The notes below the pieces were generated by a model. It made no database searches. It was given only the letters and a program-made list of their open reading frames with translations, and was not told where the DNA came from. Both the position numbers and the translations under genes were made by a program. DNA of 64,000 bases from Bacillota bacterium (GTDB lineage: Bacteria; Bacillota; Ch66; Ch109), in contig JABLWZ010000001.1 of NCBI GenBank assembly GCA_013178275.1, positions 1 through 64,000 on the forward strand. Direction: 5' to 3'. Below are positions 1 through 7,620 of the stretch, piece after piece (within the stretch, counting starts at the first letter, position 1; each line of letters begins with the position of its first letter).

Positions 1-272
1 AGACCCTTTCTCCAGCTTGGAGTATAAACAGCATCTGGCGATATAGAAAAGTATGAGCAAGGTATAATGTTCGGGTAATCCGCGTAAGCGGTGGGAGTAT
101 GGAGCGACAGGACACCGCAGGGTGAGGTCCAGCCCTGACCAAGATTGAATGCGGACTTGACCGTCGCCACGTAAGTCCTAATCTTTTTCGTTTATTGTGG
201 TGCCAAACCGGCATGACGATTTGTCGACAGTCTGACCAGGGCCCATCACACGGTGATGGGCCCTGGTATATT
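1..272 (+). ncRNA. Putative structured RNA, copy 1 (3' part; 5' end outside or uncertain)
   Basis: No convincing gene lies before position 356. Positions 93-225 match positions 20331-20464 read on the other strand, with five substitutions and one indel over about 134 nt. Just after the matching block both copies have a strong hairpin: here a 15-bp stem (235-249 with 253-267, loop ACG) followed by an AT-rich stretch. The hairpin sequences differ between copies but their position and form agree, as expected of an intrinsic terminator ending a conserved RNA. Upstream of 93 the copies diverge except for a shared ATGAGCA. I infer an untranslated RNA reading left to right. The family is not recognised. 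An insertion-element end is the main alternative, but no transposase is visible. Confidence 0.4.
93..225 (+). repeat. Inverted dispersed repeat, copy A (133 bp)
   Basis: This block pairs with 20331-20464, in inverted orientation and about 20 kb away. The match starts at GGGAGTATGGAGCGACAGG and ends at GACGATTTGTC. It is about 96 percent identical, and most differences fall in or next to a small hairpin (CAGGG...CCCTG). Confidence 0.9.
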
Positions 273-355
273 GTTATCTCCGCGTAAAAGAGGTACCATG
301 AAAACATACCGCGCCAAAGCAGCAGAAAAGATTAACGCAATGAGGAGATGTGGAG

Positions 356-712
356 ATGGCCGAAGCAAACAAAACGCAGAGAAACCTGCTGGCCAGCCCT
401 ACCTACTGCCTGGGAAGCTCGTTCCAACCGGAGGAACAGGCCGGCCAGTGGGTATTGACCTTCGATTATACGGCTGGCGCCGAGTTCTGGGAACTCCCCG
501 AGGAACAGCAGCTGGCCCGGTTCAAGGAGTTCCTGGGCTGGCTGGTCGAGAAGCGGCACCTTGCGCTGGAGGGCGGCTCCCTGAAGGTAATCAGCCCCAC
601 TTACTGGCTGCAGGTACAGAAACGGCTGGCGGACGAACTCAAACAGGAGGGGCTGCCGGCGGAGCTGGAAGAAAAGCTGGGCGTGGCTCAAAGCTTCTGG
701 ACGAAGAAGTAA
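356..712 (+). CDS. Hypothetical protein, 118 aa
   Basis: This short soluble protein has no domain I recognise. It begins MAEANKTQRNLLAS and has a Trp/Glu/Leu-rich body ending in a charged helix. No signal peptide or membrane segment is visible. I prefer the ATG at 356 because GAGGAG (343-348) lies at normal distance; an in-frame GTG at 350 is too close to it. A terminator follows at 734-761, so it is probably a single-gene unit between the left-edge RNA element and the two-component system. A 145-aa reading frame on the opposite strand is its shadow. Function unknown. Confidence 0.6.
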   Translation: MAEANKTQRNLLASPTYCLGSSFQPEEQAGQWVLTFDYTAGAEFWELPEEQQLARFKEFLGWLVEKRHLALEGGSLKVISPTYWLQVQKRLADELKQEGLPAELEEKLGVAQSFWTKK

Positions 713-733
713 GCATGGGTATATGTTTCCCAG

Positions 734-761
734 GCCTCCCCGACCAGGGGGAGGCTTAATT
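734..761 (+). terminator. Intrinsic terminator after the 118-aa gene
   Basis: GCCTCCCC (734-741) pairs with GGGGAGGC (748-755) across a short loop and is followed by TTAATTTT. Confidence 0.7.
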
Positions 762-821
762 TTCAGCATTTATTAAGCTGCTGTTCAATCAATGTTCAGT
801 TACGCTTAAGGGACAATTCAG
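762..821 (+). promoter_or_regulatory. Six 11-bp-phased half-sites upstream of the response regulator
   Basis: TTCAG, TTAAG, TTCAA, TTCAG, TTAAG and TTCAG start at 762, 773, 784, 795, 806 and 817, exactly 11 bp apart. Direct repeats with one-helical-turn spacing are typical of PhoB/PhoP/OmpR-family binding sites. The same array recurs at 3190-3249. The likely ligand is the regulator encoded at 1000-1686, which would then control its own gene. Confidence 0.75.
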
Positions 822-999
822 CCAGGAGGAGTACCCTGGGAAAAAAGCGGTAAAATTCAGGCCAAAGGTGTAAAAAGGTGATTCGGGGTTTAACATAGAA
901 GTATTTATATGAATGAATGGTTAGATTTAACCCTCGGGAAAACCCCGATTTGAATGTGACTTTAATACCCCAAATAAACCAAGAAAGCGGTAAGTTAAA

Positions 1000-1686
1000 A
1001 TGCAGCAGCAGTTAAAAGGAATCAAGATCCTCCTGGTGGACGATGAACCCAATATACTGCAGTTTCTGGAGCTGGGGTTGAGAAACGAGGGTTTCGAGGT
1101 CCAGTGCGCCCAGGACGGCATGGCCGCCATCACCCTGCTGCAGCAGTTCCAGCCGCAGGTGGTCATTCTCGATGTCATGATGCCGGGGATGGACGGGTTC
1201 GAGGTCTGCCGGATGCTGAAAAAGACCGAGAACGTGGCGGTGATTATGCTCACCGCCCGCGACGAGGTGGACGACCGGGTCAAGGGGCTGAACCTGGGGG
1301 CTGACGACTACATGGTCAAGCCGTTCAGCTTCGAAGAGCTTCTGGCCCGCATCCACGCCCGGGTGCGAAACCAGTTCCCCCACCGGTTCGGGGAGGTCGT
1401 GCTGGGACCGTTCCAGATCGACGACCGCCGCAAGGAGATAAGGTTCGACGAGAAAGTACTGGAACTGTCGCCCACGGAGTACGAACTCCTGAAGTTCATC
1501 GTCCTCAATCATGGGCTGGTCCTCAGCAAGACCACCATCCTGGACAAGGTCTGGGGCTACGATTTCGGGGGTGAAGAGAACATAGTCGAGGTGTATATAC
1601 GATCGCTCCGAGAAAAGCTCAAGGACAAAAACCACCAGATAATTAGGACCCTGCGCGGTTCAGGATACCGGGTGGACCTGCCATGA
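1000..1686 (+). CDS. OmpR/PhoB-family response regulator
   Basis: A 228-aa transcriptional regulator of a two-component pair. Its receiver domain (about 1-122) has every key residue: acidic pair D14-D15, phospho-acceptor D58 in VVILDVMMPG, T85 and K107 in MVKPF. A winged-helix DNA-binding domain occupies about 130-226 (LSPTEYELLKFI, VWGYDFGGEENIVEVYIRSL). It overlaps the downstream kinase gene by 4 bp (ATGA), so the two are translationally coupled and presumably form a cognate pair. Phosphorylation should make it bind tandem direct repeats, and six phased half-sites lie about 180 bp upstream and again before 3342. The stimulus is unknown; the neighbouring membrane-fusion protein suggests envelope or efflux stress. 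Confidence 0.93.
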   Translation: MQQQLKGIKILLVDDEPNILQFLELGLRNEGFEVQCAQDGMAAITLLQQFQPQVVILDVMMPGMDGFEVCRMLKKTENVAVIMLTARDEVDDRVKGLNLGADDYMVKPFSFEELLARIHARVRNQFPHRFGEVVLGPFQIDDRRKEIRFDEKVLELSPTEYELLKFIVLNHGLVLSKTTILDKVWGYDFGGEENIVEVYIRSLREKLKDKNHQIIRTLRGSGYRVDLP

Positions 1687-3119
1687 AGCGACAGAGTTCA
1701 TTACAGGTCCAGATCATATCCCGGACCCTGCTGATCCTGGCCGTGCTGCTGGCGCTGATCGGCCTGCTGCAGTACTACCTGATGCGGGATGTCATATACC
1801 AGAATAAGGCCTCCAGTCTTCAGAGCGAGGTCAGGTCGATCCCCCCCATGGTCTGGTCGGAACTGGATTTCGGCCCGGGAGATGGCGCGGTGCATCCGCC
1901 GCGTTTCATCGGCCACGACACCACGATAGCGTTTATCGATCAGAATGGCGGCTTCTCCGTGCTGCCGGGCGGCCCGGAGGGGGTGGAGACTCCCCAACTG
2001 GACGCATCGGAGTACCTGAGTTTGCTGCAGCAGCCGAAAAAGCCGGGGCCGAACTACCGGATAGTTTCAGCCGGGGGGGTAGAACAGCTTCTGGTGCTGC
2101 AGCCTATCCCTGCGGGGCCGGCTAACGGGCCGGCTGATGACATGGGTGTGATCCAGATCAGCACCCCGACGGCCCCGCTAAAGGAGCTGATGCTCCGGCA
2201 GCTGCTGCTGTTCCTGCTGCTGTCGTTTATCGCCATGGTGGCCGGTCTCGTCGGCTTCAGGCCGGTGATAAAAAAGACCCTGTCGCCCCTGCTCAACATG
2301 GTCGGAACCGCTGAGCAGATAGACGCCGGCAACCTGGACCGCCGTTTCCCCACCGACCAGGGACAGGCGGAGATCGACCGCCTGGCCGAATCGTTCAACC
2401 GGATGCTGGGTCGGCTGGAGGCGTCCTTCGAGGCGGAGCGGGAGACCCAGGAGCAGATGCGCCGTTTCATCGCCGACGCCTCACACGAGCTCCGCACCCC
2501 GCTGACCTCCATCCACGGGTTTTTGGAGGTCCTGCTGCGGGGAGCGGCCAATCAGCCGGAACAGCTGGAGAAAGCGCTGAAAAGCATGCACGGGGAATCA
2601 GAGAGGCTAAACAAGCTGGTGCGCGACCTGATCCTCCTGGCCAAGCTCGACCGCACCCCACGGGTAGAGATCGCGGAAGGAAGGTTCGACCTCCTGCTGC
2701 GGGAGATGGAACCCCAGCTCCACATCCTGGCCGGTAAACGTCGCCTGGACCTGAAAATCGAACCCGGGGTCAAGGTGAGATTTGACCGGGACCAGATGAA
2801 GCAGGTGGTATTAAACCTGTTCAACAACGCGGTCCAGCACACCGACCCGGAAAAAGGGCGGATAGAGGTAGTGCTGGCCAAGAAAGACAACGGGGTTGTA
2901 TTCTCGGTAGAGGACAACGGGCCGGGGATCAGCGAGGACCACCTGCCCCACCTGTTTGAGCGGTTTTACCGCGTGGAGTCCTCTAGGACCCGCCAGTACG
3001 GCGGTGCGGGGCTCGGCCTCTCGATCACCAGGTCGATCGTGGAGGCCCACGGAGGCGTCATCAGCGTGGACAGCCAGTTGGGAACCAGGACCGTGTTCGA
3101 GGTACGGCTCCCCGCCTGA
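1683..3119 (+). CDS. Membrane sensor histidine kinase
   Basis: A 478-aa kinase expected to phosphorylate the regulator encoded just upstream. Two membrane helices (about 13-34 and 172-192) enclose an extracytoplasmic sensor of roughly 135 residues. HAMP follows (about 193-250), then the phospho-acceptor helix with H268 in DASHELRTP, and an HATPase domain with the N-box (LNLFNNAVQHT), the G1 box (VEDNGPGIS), an F-box (LFERFYR) and the G2 box (GAGLGLSI). All catalytic boxes look intact. The start ATG overlaps the regulator stop codon. A 13-bp-stem terminator follows directly, so regulator and kinase form a two-gene unit. The sensor domain matches nothing I recognise. Confidence 0.93.
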   Translation: MKRQSSLQVQIISRTLLILAVLLALIGLLQYYLMRDVIYQNKASSLQSEVRSIPPMVWSELDFGPGDGAVHPPRFIGHDTTIAFIDQNGGFSVLPGGPEGVETPQLDASEYLSLLQQPKKPGPNYRIVSAGGVEQLLVLQPIPAGPANGPADDMGVIQISTPTAPLKELMLRQLLLFLLLSFIAMVAGLVGFRPVIKKTLSPLLNMVGTAEQIDAGNLDRRFPTDQGQAEIDRLAESFNRMLGRLEASFEAERETQEQMRRFIADASHELRTPLTSIHGFLEVLLRGAANQPEQLEKALKSMHGESERLNKLVRDLILLAKLDRTPRVEIAEGRFDLLLREMEPQLHILAGKRRLDLKIEPGVKVRFDRDQMKQVVLNLFNNAVQHTDPEKGRIEVVLAKKDNGVVFSVEDNGPGISEDHLPHLFERFYRVESSRTRQYGGAGLGLSITRSIVEAHGGVISVDSQLGTRTVFEVRLPA

Positions 3120-3154
3120 GCGAGTCAAACCTCTTGTTATTAAATCGCCGGGTA

Positions 3155-3189
3155 AGGCTCTAATCCCTCAAATGCAGGGATTAGAGCCT
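3155..3189 (+). terminator. Intrinsic terminator of the two-component operon
   Basis: A perfect stem, AGGCTCTAATCCCT (3155-3168) with AGGGATTAGAGCCT (3176-3189), has a 7-nt loop and abuts the phased repeat array starting at 3190. The T-run is short. Confidence 0.7.
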
Positions 3190-3249
3190 TTCAGCATTTA
3201 TTCAGCAATCCCTCAATCAATGTTCAGCCGCCGCTAAGGGGCGTTTCAG
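3190..3249 (+). promoter_or_regulatory. Second array of six 11-bp-phased half-sites
   Basis: TTCAG (3190), TTCAG (3201), CTCAA (3212), TTCAG (3223), CTAAG (3234) and TTCAG (3245) repeat at exactly 11 bp. The third and fifth half-sites have one mismatch each. The array matches 762-821 in number, order and phase and ends 93 bp before the membrane-fusion protein gene, which it probably controls. Confidence 0.75.
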
Positions 3250-3341
3250 CTAGCGGAGTTAAGATGGTCACAGCCAGTAACCTATTGCGGAAAAGATATC
3301 AGCAAGGGACCCACTGAAAAAACCCTGGGAGTGATGAAGTA

Positions 3342-4652
3342 ATGGCAAGAATAAAGGAACTGATCGGCAAAGGCAGGATCTGGAAGATAGGCGGTCTGAT
3401 TCTGCTGCTGGCGATAGGATTCGGGTGCTACAAGTACTTTTACACCAACAATCAGGTGACCTATCTGGCCAGCATGGCGCAAAAAGGGACCATCACCGAC
3501 GCCATAGAGTGTACGGGTACCCTGGAGTCGGTGCGTTCGGTCGGTCTCAGCTTTAAAAGCGTGGAGAATGTGACCGTGTTGAACGTCAAGCCCGGCGACC
3601 GGGTGGAAGCGGGACAGGTGCTGGCGGAGCAGGACACCAAGGAACTGAGCGCCGCGGTCAGTCAGGCCCAGAGAGCGGTGACCAGGCAGGAAGCGTCGAT
3701 AAAGAGTTTACATATGACCAGCGACAAGGCCTATAAGACCCTGCAGCAGCAGGAGAGCCTGGCGGAGGTGGGGGCCGCCTCCCAGACCGATATCGACAAT
3801 GCGCAGGATGATTACGAAAAGGCCCAACTGGACATCACCACGGCCAATGCCCAGCTCCAGGACAGCCGCGCCTCCCTGGAGACGTCGCGTGAGAACCTGG
3901 CCGCCACCAAGATAACCGCGCCCTTCGCCGGTATAGTCAGCGCGGTGAATGGTGATGTGGGGCAGAGGAGCGGCGGCGGCAGCGGCTCCGATGTAAACGC
4001 GTTCATCACCCTGATCAGCGACGAGTTGCAGATCAAGGCCCTGGTGAACGAGGTCGATATGGGCCGGCTGGAGGTGGGGCAGGAGGTGGAGTTCACCTCG
4101 ACCGCCTACTCGGGAAAGACCTTCACCGGCAGGGTGGTGAGGATATCCCCCACCGCTACCACCACCAGCAACGTTCAGTTTTACCAGACGCTCATAACAG
4201 TGGATGACCCCGACCACCTTCTCTACCCGGGGATGTCCGCCTCGGTAAACATTATCGTAGCCCGCAAGAGCGATGTAGTAAAAACCTCGATGACCGCGCT
4301 AACCTACGCGGAGTCGTACCAGAAGAGCAGCCCGACCGCGGCGGCTCCCGGTGGTGCAGCGGCATCAGCAGCGGGGCGGACCACGGCGGACAGTACCTCC
4401 GGCAGCGCCAACAAAACCCTGGTGGTCCTGGAAGGAGGTACACCGGTCCTGAAACCGGTGGTGATAGGGCTGAATGACGGCCAGGACATGGAGGTCGTGG
4501 AAGGGATCAACCCGGGGGATCAGGTGGTCATCGGCACCAACCAGGTGTCGACATCGACCTCATCCACCAGCACCAGCAGCAATACCAGCAATTCTAGGAC
4601 CCAGGGCCAGCAGGGAGGCGGCCCGGGGATGGGGGGCCCCCCGCCGTTTTAA
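3342..4652 (+). CDS. Periplasmic-adaptor/membrane-fusion protein (HlyD/MacA type)
   Basis: A 436-aa protein that should link an inner-membrane exporter to the outside. One N-terminal anchor helix (about 16-32) is followed by a lipoyl/barrel-sandwich half-motif (LNVKPGDRVEAGQVLAEQD), an alpha-helical hairpin (about 105-180, Gln/Ala-rich), the second half-motif (KITAPFAGIVSAVNGDVGQR), a beta-barrel and a membrane-proximal domain. The C-terminus is a Ser/Thr then Gly/Pro-rich tail (GGGPGMGGPPPF). MacA-like proteins usually sit next to a MacB-type ATPase/permease, but none is present; the next gene is a response regulator. The six-site array upstream suggests control by the regulator at 1000. The transported substrate cannot be inferred. 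Confidence 0.88.
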   Translation: MARIKELIGKGRIWKIGGLILLLAIGFGCYKYFYTNNQVTYLASMAQKGTITDAIECTGTLESVRSVGLSFKSVENVTVLNVKPGDRVEAGQVLAEQDTKELSAAVSQAQRAVTRQEASIKSLHMTSDKAYKTLQQQESLAEVGAASQTDIDNAQDDYEKAQLDITTANAQLQDSRASLETSRENLAATKITAPFAGIVSAVNGDVGQRSGGGSGSDVNAFITLISDELQIKALVNEVDMGRLEVGQEVEFTSTAYSGKTFTGRVVRISPTATTTSNVQFYQTLITVDDPDHLLYPGMSASVNIIVARKSDVVKTSMTALTYAESYQKSSPTAAAPGGAAASAAGRTTADSTSGSANKTLVVLEGGTPVLKPVVIGLNDGQDMEVVEGINPGDQVVIGTNQVSTSTSSTSTSSNTSNSRTQGQQGGGPGMGGPPPF

Positions 4653-4748
4653 GGGATGAACCAGCGGACCGGGCCAACCTTCATCGGTGCTGATCCGATA
4701 TCAGCTCTAAGTATTACTGAATAAACCGGATGTGGGAGATGGGACTTG

Positions 4749-5441
4749 ATGAGACTCTTGCTGGTGCAGGACCAGGAAAAGCTGGGCCGCGGCCTCAACC
4801 ATGAACTGGTGAAAAACGGCTACCTAGTGGAAACCGCTTCAGATGAGGAGACCTATCTCGAACTGGCGGCCAGCGGGATATACGACGTAATCGTACTGGA
4901 CAACCGAACGAACGGGAAAGACGGGATATCCATCCTCCGGGAACTGCGCTGCCAGGAGGAAGACACGCCGGTACTCATGTTGACCCCCGACCGGGGGAGT
5001 CGTTACTGCGTGGAAGGATTAGATGCGGGGGCTGACGACTGCCTCGCCACCCCCTTCTCCACCGAAGAACTGCTGGCCCGCCTGCGGGCCTTGACCAGAA
5101 GGAGGGGGAGGAAATTCGTCGGGAATACCATCAGCGTGGCGGGAATGACCCTTGATCCCCTCCGGGGGGAGGTCATGATCAAGCAGAGGGTGATCCATCT
5201 GACCATAAAGGAGGCTTCGCTTTTGGAACTGCTGATGCTCAACTGCGGGCAGGTGGTGACCAAGGAGCGCATCTTCGAAAAGGTCTGGGGTTACTGTTCG
5301 GAAAGCGATATCGCCAACGTGGACCTCTACATCCATTACCTCCGCAAGAAACTCAGGGTCAGCAGCATCAAGACCAAACGCGGGGTGGGATACAGTCTGC
5401 GGGAAGACAGCCAGGCCACCGGAATGGAAAATTCATATTAA
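4749..5441 (+). CDS. Atypical OmpR-family response regulator lacking the conserved lysine
   Basis: A 230-aa receiver plus winged-helix regulator. The start is the ATG at 4749 with GGGAGATGGG upstream; a TTG directly before it is in frame. D8 and D51 (VIVLDNRTNG) are present, and T79 is kept. However, the usual acidic pair is Q7-D8, the LP/G loop after D51 is replaced by NRTNG, and the invariant lysine before PF is threonine (T101 in CLATPF). The DNA-binding half looks normal (VWGYCSESDIANVDLYIHYL). Loss of the lysine usually impairs phosphorylation-driven switching, so this protein may act without a kinase. No kinase gene is adjacent. It follows the adaptor gene by 96 bp and could be co-transcribed. 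Confidence 0.85.
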   Translation: MRLLLVQDQEKLGRGLNHELVKNGYLVETASDEETYLELAASGIYDVIVLDNRTNGKDGISILRELRCQEEDTPVLMLTPDRGSRYCVEGLDAGADDCLATPFSTEELLARLRALTRRRGRKFVGNTISVAGMTLDPLRGEVMIKQRVIHLTIKEASLLELLMLNCGQVVTKERIFEKVWGYCSESDIANVDLYIHYLRKKLRVSSIKTKRGVGYSLREDSQATGMENSY

Positions 5442-5538
5442 CCGACTTGTCAACCGAAAGAAACAGCCCCCCAAAAAGAGAGACAAGCCCCGCGAGGCAA
5501 GTCCTAGATCAAACAGAAAAAACTGGATAAAACTTGAC

Positions 5539-5560
5539 TGGCCCGTTAGGGCCATTTTTT
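5539..5560 (+). terminator. Intrinsic terminator after the atypical regulator
   Basis: TGGCCC (5539-5544), loop GTTA and GGGCCA (5549-5554) are followed by six T residues. Confidence 0.75.
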
Positions 5561-5604
5561 CTCAGTGGAAAAAACTTGGGAAGCAGGGAACAGACCCGCC
5601 AATT

Positions 5605-6573
5605 CTAGGCGTAGTACTGCCAGTAATCAGAAGAATGGTCTTGATAGCCGCTGCCTTGATAGGCCTTCAGTGCCTGCCGCAGCTGTTCGGTGGTGTAAGA
5701 GCGGTTCTCGCCGCTGCCGGTGCCGCTCTCGCCCTCCAGGTATTTCAGGAAATCCTCAAGCCCGCTAGTCGAGAGGTTGTTCATACCACCCAGCTTCGGG
5801 GGCATCTCATCCAGCGTGCCCTTGAGGGCGGTCAGGTCTTCCTTGGTGACCGTGCCGGCCTTTACCTTATCCAGGAAGCTCTCGATTGCGTCCTTAAAGC
5901 TGGAAGACTGGCTGGCGGTGGTCTCCTCGGTGCTGTCGGATGCTTCCTCCATGCTGGTCAGCAGTTCCTGCAGGTCAGTGAGGTCCGATTCGGTAACCGC
6001 GCCGGCCTTCACCTTGTCCAGAAAGCTGCCGATGGCCTCGCGGTTTTCATCAGACGGGGGAGGACCCATCGGAGGGGGACCGCCGCCCATCGGGGGCATT
6101 CCCGCCAGGCTGGCCGAGGCCTGGGTGTTAGCCAGCAGGTCCTTCATCTCACTGAGGTCGTCCTCGGTCACGGTGCCGTCTTTCACCTTGTCGAGCAGTT
6201 CCTTGATAGAATCCCGGAGGTCTTTAACCTCGGTGCTTTCACCCGACCCGGCCGTGCTTTCCGCCTGGTCTGCCGCCTCGGTCAGCTGGGCCTTGAGGTT
6301 CTCGATGTCCTCATCGGTGACCGTGCCGTTTTTCACCTTCTCCAGGAAGCTGCCCAGGTCGACACCGTTTCCGGACTGCCGGGAAGACATTCCGCCCATC
6401 ATCGCCTTGGGACTCATCTGGAAGGTGTCTCCATCGGCACTGGTGAGCCGGTTGGCAAACGTCCCGCCGTTTCCCCCGTTTTGGGAACTGCCGATTGACC
6501 GACTCCCCTGGTTCAGGTTAGTGAGCCAGGTACTGTAGTTGTTTCCAAAAAGATTGAGGGATGAAATATTCAT
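5605..6573 (-). CDS. Four-repeat hypothetical protein (KVKxGTVTxxDL repeats), 322 aa
   Basis: Unknown function. After a Ser/Asn/Gly-rich N-terminus come four copies of a 22-residue helix-turn-helix-like unit, (F/L)LxKVKxGTVTxxDLxxLxxxL, at about 76-97, 126-147, 184-205 and 232-253. They are separated by acidic, Ser/Thr-rich linkers and one Gly/Pro-rich stretch (about 159-174). The C-terminus is Tyr-rich. The units resemble EF-hand-like helix pairs but lack the DxDxDG calcium loop. No signal peptide or membrane helix is seen. I chose the ATG at 6573 because GAGGAGGCG precedes it; 40 residues of open frame upstream lack a ribosome site. A long reading frame on the other strand here is a codon-bias shadow. 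Confidence 0.75.
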   Translation of the reverse strand: MNISSLNLFGNNYSTWLTNLNQGSRSIGSSQNGGNGGTFANRLTSADGDTFQMSPKAMMGGMSSRQSGNGVDLGSFLEKVKNGTVTDEDIENLKAQLTEAADQAESTAGSGESTEVKDLRDSIKELLDKVKDGTVTEDDLSEMKDLLANTQASASLAGMPPMGGGPPPMGPPPSDENREAIGSFLDKVKAGAVTESDLTDLQELLTSMEEASDSTEETTASQSSSFKDAIESFLDKVKAGTVTKEDLTALKGTLDEMPPKLGGMNNLSTSGLEDFLKYLEGESGTGSGENRSYTTEQLRQALKAYQGSGYQDHSSDYWQYYA

Positions 6574-6681
6574 TTTTCGCCTCCTCGCCCTTTGGGGGGC
6601 GGTTCCCTGCTTCCAACCATTGTTTCGAAAACCGGTCTTGGAAAACCCTTTGAGGTCGAATCGCTCGAACCAGCCGAAAAT

Positions 6682-6713
6682 AAAAAACAACACCCAGGAG
6701 GATGTTGTTTTTT
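6682..6713. terminator. Bidirectional intrinsic terminator
   Basis: AAAAAACAACA (6682-6692) pairs with TGTTGTTTTTT (6703-6713). It lies just past the end of the GIY-YIG gene and can work on either strand. Confidence 0.7.
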
Positions 6714-6724
6714 ATGGTGCGCCA

Positions 6725-7018
6725 TCATCGCTTTGTTTCGTTCATAACCTCGTCGGGGCTTATTTCCCCGTTCACCAGTGACACCCTCCGGACATGGTTC
6801 AGGGTCTTCACCCGCTTCTCCAGGCGGAAGATGAACGAACGGTCGCACTGGTAGCTCCAGGAGGCGGCCAGCCGGACCGGGAGGCGGGAACGGGTGTACC
6901 GTCCACCCTTGCCATTCGAATGTTTCTGCAGTCGGGCCTCCAGGTCGGTGGTGACCCCGACGTAAAGGCTTCCGTCGCCGCAGGCTAGTATGTACAGGTG
7001 CCAGAGTTTTTCCGTCAC
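6725..7018 (-). CDS. GIY-YIG domain protein (UPF0213/YhbQ-like)
   Basis: A 97-aa single-domain GIY-YIG nuclease-fold protein. The signature halves are visible as LYILACGDGSLYVGVT near the N-terminus, followed by R28 in the DLEARLQKHS helix and the GGRYTRSRLPV stretch typical of the short UPF0213 group; the length also fits. Members are small DNA-acting proteins of poorly defined cellular role. The gene is monocistronic, with a terminator 12 bp downstream, and is divergent from the MarR gene. The start ATG is the only plausible one. Confidence 0.85.
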   Translation of the reverse strand: MTEKLWHLYILACGDGSLYVGVTTDLEARLQKHSNGKGGRYTRSRLPVRLAASWSYQCDRSFIFRLEKRVKTLNHVRRVSLVNGEISPDEVMNETKR

Positions 7019-7081
7019 AGCTTCACCTGATGAGATTATTACCAGTAATATTTTACACCATAAAGGGTTGCCGAAAAATAA

Positions 7082-7093
7082 TTAACATGTTAA
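7082..7093. promoter_or_regulatory. MarR operator O1 (TTAACATGTTAA)
   Basis: A perfect 12-bp palindrome 37 bp before the MarR start, identical to the one at 7585-7596. It is the likely autoregulatory site. Confidence 0.7.
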
Positions 7094-7129
7094 ATTATAA
7101 CATATAAAGCATTGAGGTCTGAGGACGCC

Positions 7130-7564
7130 ATGAGAGAAAAACCGACCGAAAACTTCACCGACTTCTTCTGTTTCAAGCTGGCTGCCATCAGCCGCAAGAT
7201 GAACCGCTATTACAACAACCGTTTCGCGGAATACGGGATAACCATCGGGCAGTCCTTCGTCCTGTTTCACCTGCTGGAGCACGACGGGAGCAGCGTGAAG
7301 GACATCGCCGCGAGGGTGCAGCTGGACAGCCCGGCCATCACCGGGTTTATCGACCGTCTCGTCAAGGAAGAACTGGTGGAAAGGAGGGAGGACCCGGAGG
7401 ACCGGCGCAGCCTACAGGTCCACCTGACCCCGAAGGGAAGGGGACTCGCCCGGGAGGTGCTGCCGATCGCCCGGGAGTACAACCAGCACATCAAGGACCT
7501 TATCCGGCAGGACAACATCGACATCTTCGGGGAGACCATCTCCCGGCTGGAGGAGGAGCTGTAA
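7130..7564 (+). CDS. MarR-family transcriptional regulator
   Basis: A 144-aa winged-helix repressor. The DNA-binding core shows the family pattern: FVLFHLLEHDGSSVKDIAAR, recognition helix with SPAITGFIDRLVKEELVERR, the wing motif DPEDRRSLQVHLTPKG, and flanking dimerisation helices. The ATG at 7130 has GAGG at proper spacing; an in-frame TTG at 7112 does not. Identical palindromes TTAACATGTTAA occur before this gene and in the gap before the next one, so the protein probably represses both. The downstream iron-sulfur protein is the likely effector. Ligand unknown; a phenolic or redox signal would be usual for the family. Confidence 0.9.
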   Translation: MREKPTENFTDFFCFKLAAISRKMNRYYNNRFAEYGITIGQSFVLFHLLEHDGSSVKDIAARVQLDSPAITGFIDRLVKEELVERREDPEDRRSLQVHLTPKGRGLAREVLPIAREYNQHIKDLIRQDNIDIFGETISRLEEEL

Positions 7565-7584
7565 AAAATTTTTTCGATTAATAG

Positions 7585-7596
7585 TTAACATGTTAA
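7585..7596. promoter_or_regulatory. MarR operator O2 (TTAACATGTTAA)
   Basis: A second exact copy of the palindrome at 7082-7093, in the 56-bp gap between the MarR gene and the iron-sulfur protein gene, 25 bp before its start. Confidence 0.7.
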
Positions 7597-7620
7597 GGAT
7601 CTTTAAGGGGGGGATTATGG

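Noticed and set aside
1..272. IS110-type bridge RNA or insertion-sequence end
   Set aside because: The idea fits a conserved plus variable noncoding block, but no transposase gene, core dinucleotide or target duplication is visible; kept only as an alternative.
5635..6538. Two long + strand reading frames (272 and 287 aa) opposite the four-repeat protein
   Set aside because: They lack ribosome sites and mirror the codon bias of the minus-strand gene, which has a strong ribosome site and internal repeats.
5605..6573. EF-hand calcium-binding annotation for the KVKxGTVTxxDL repeats
   Set aside because: The twelve-residue DxDxDG loop is absent; only the helix pattern is similar.
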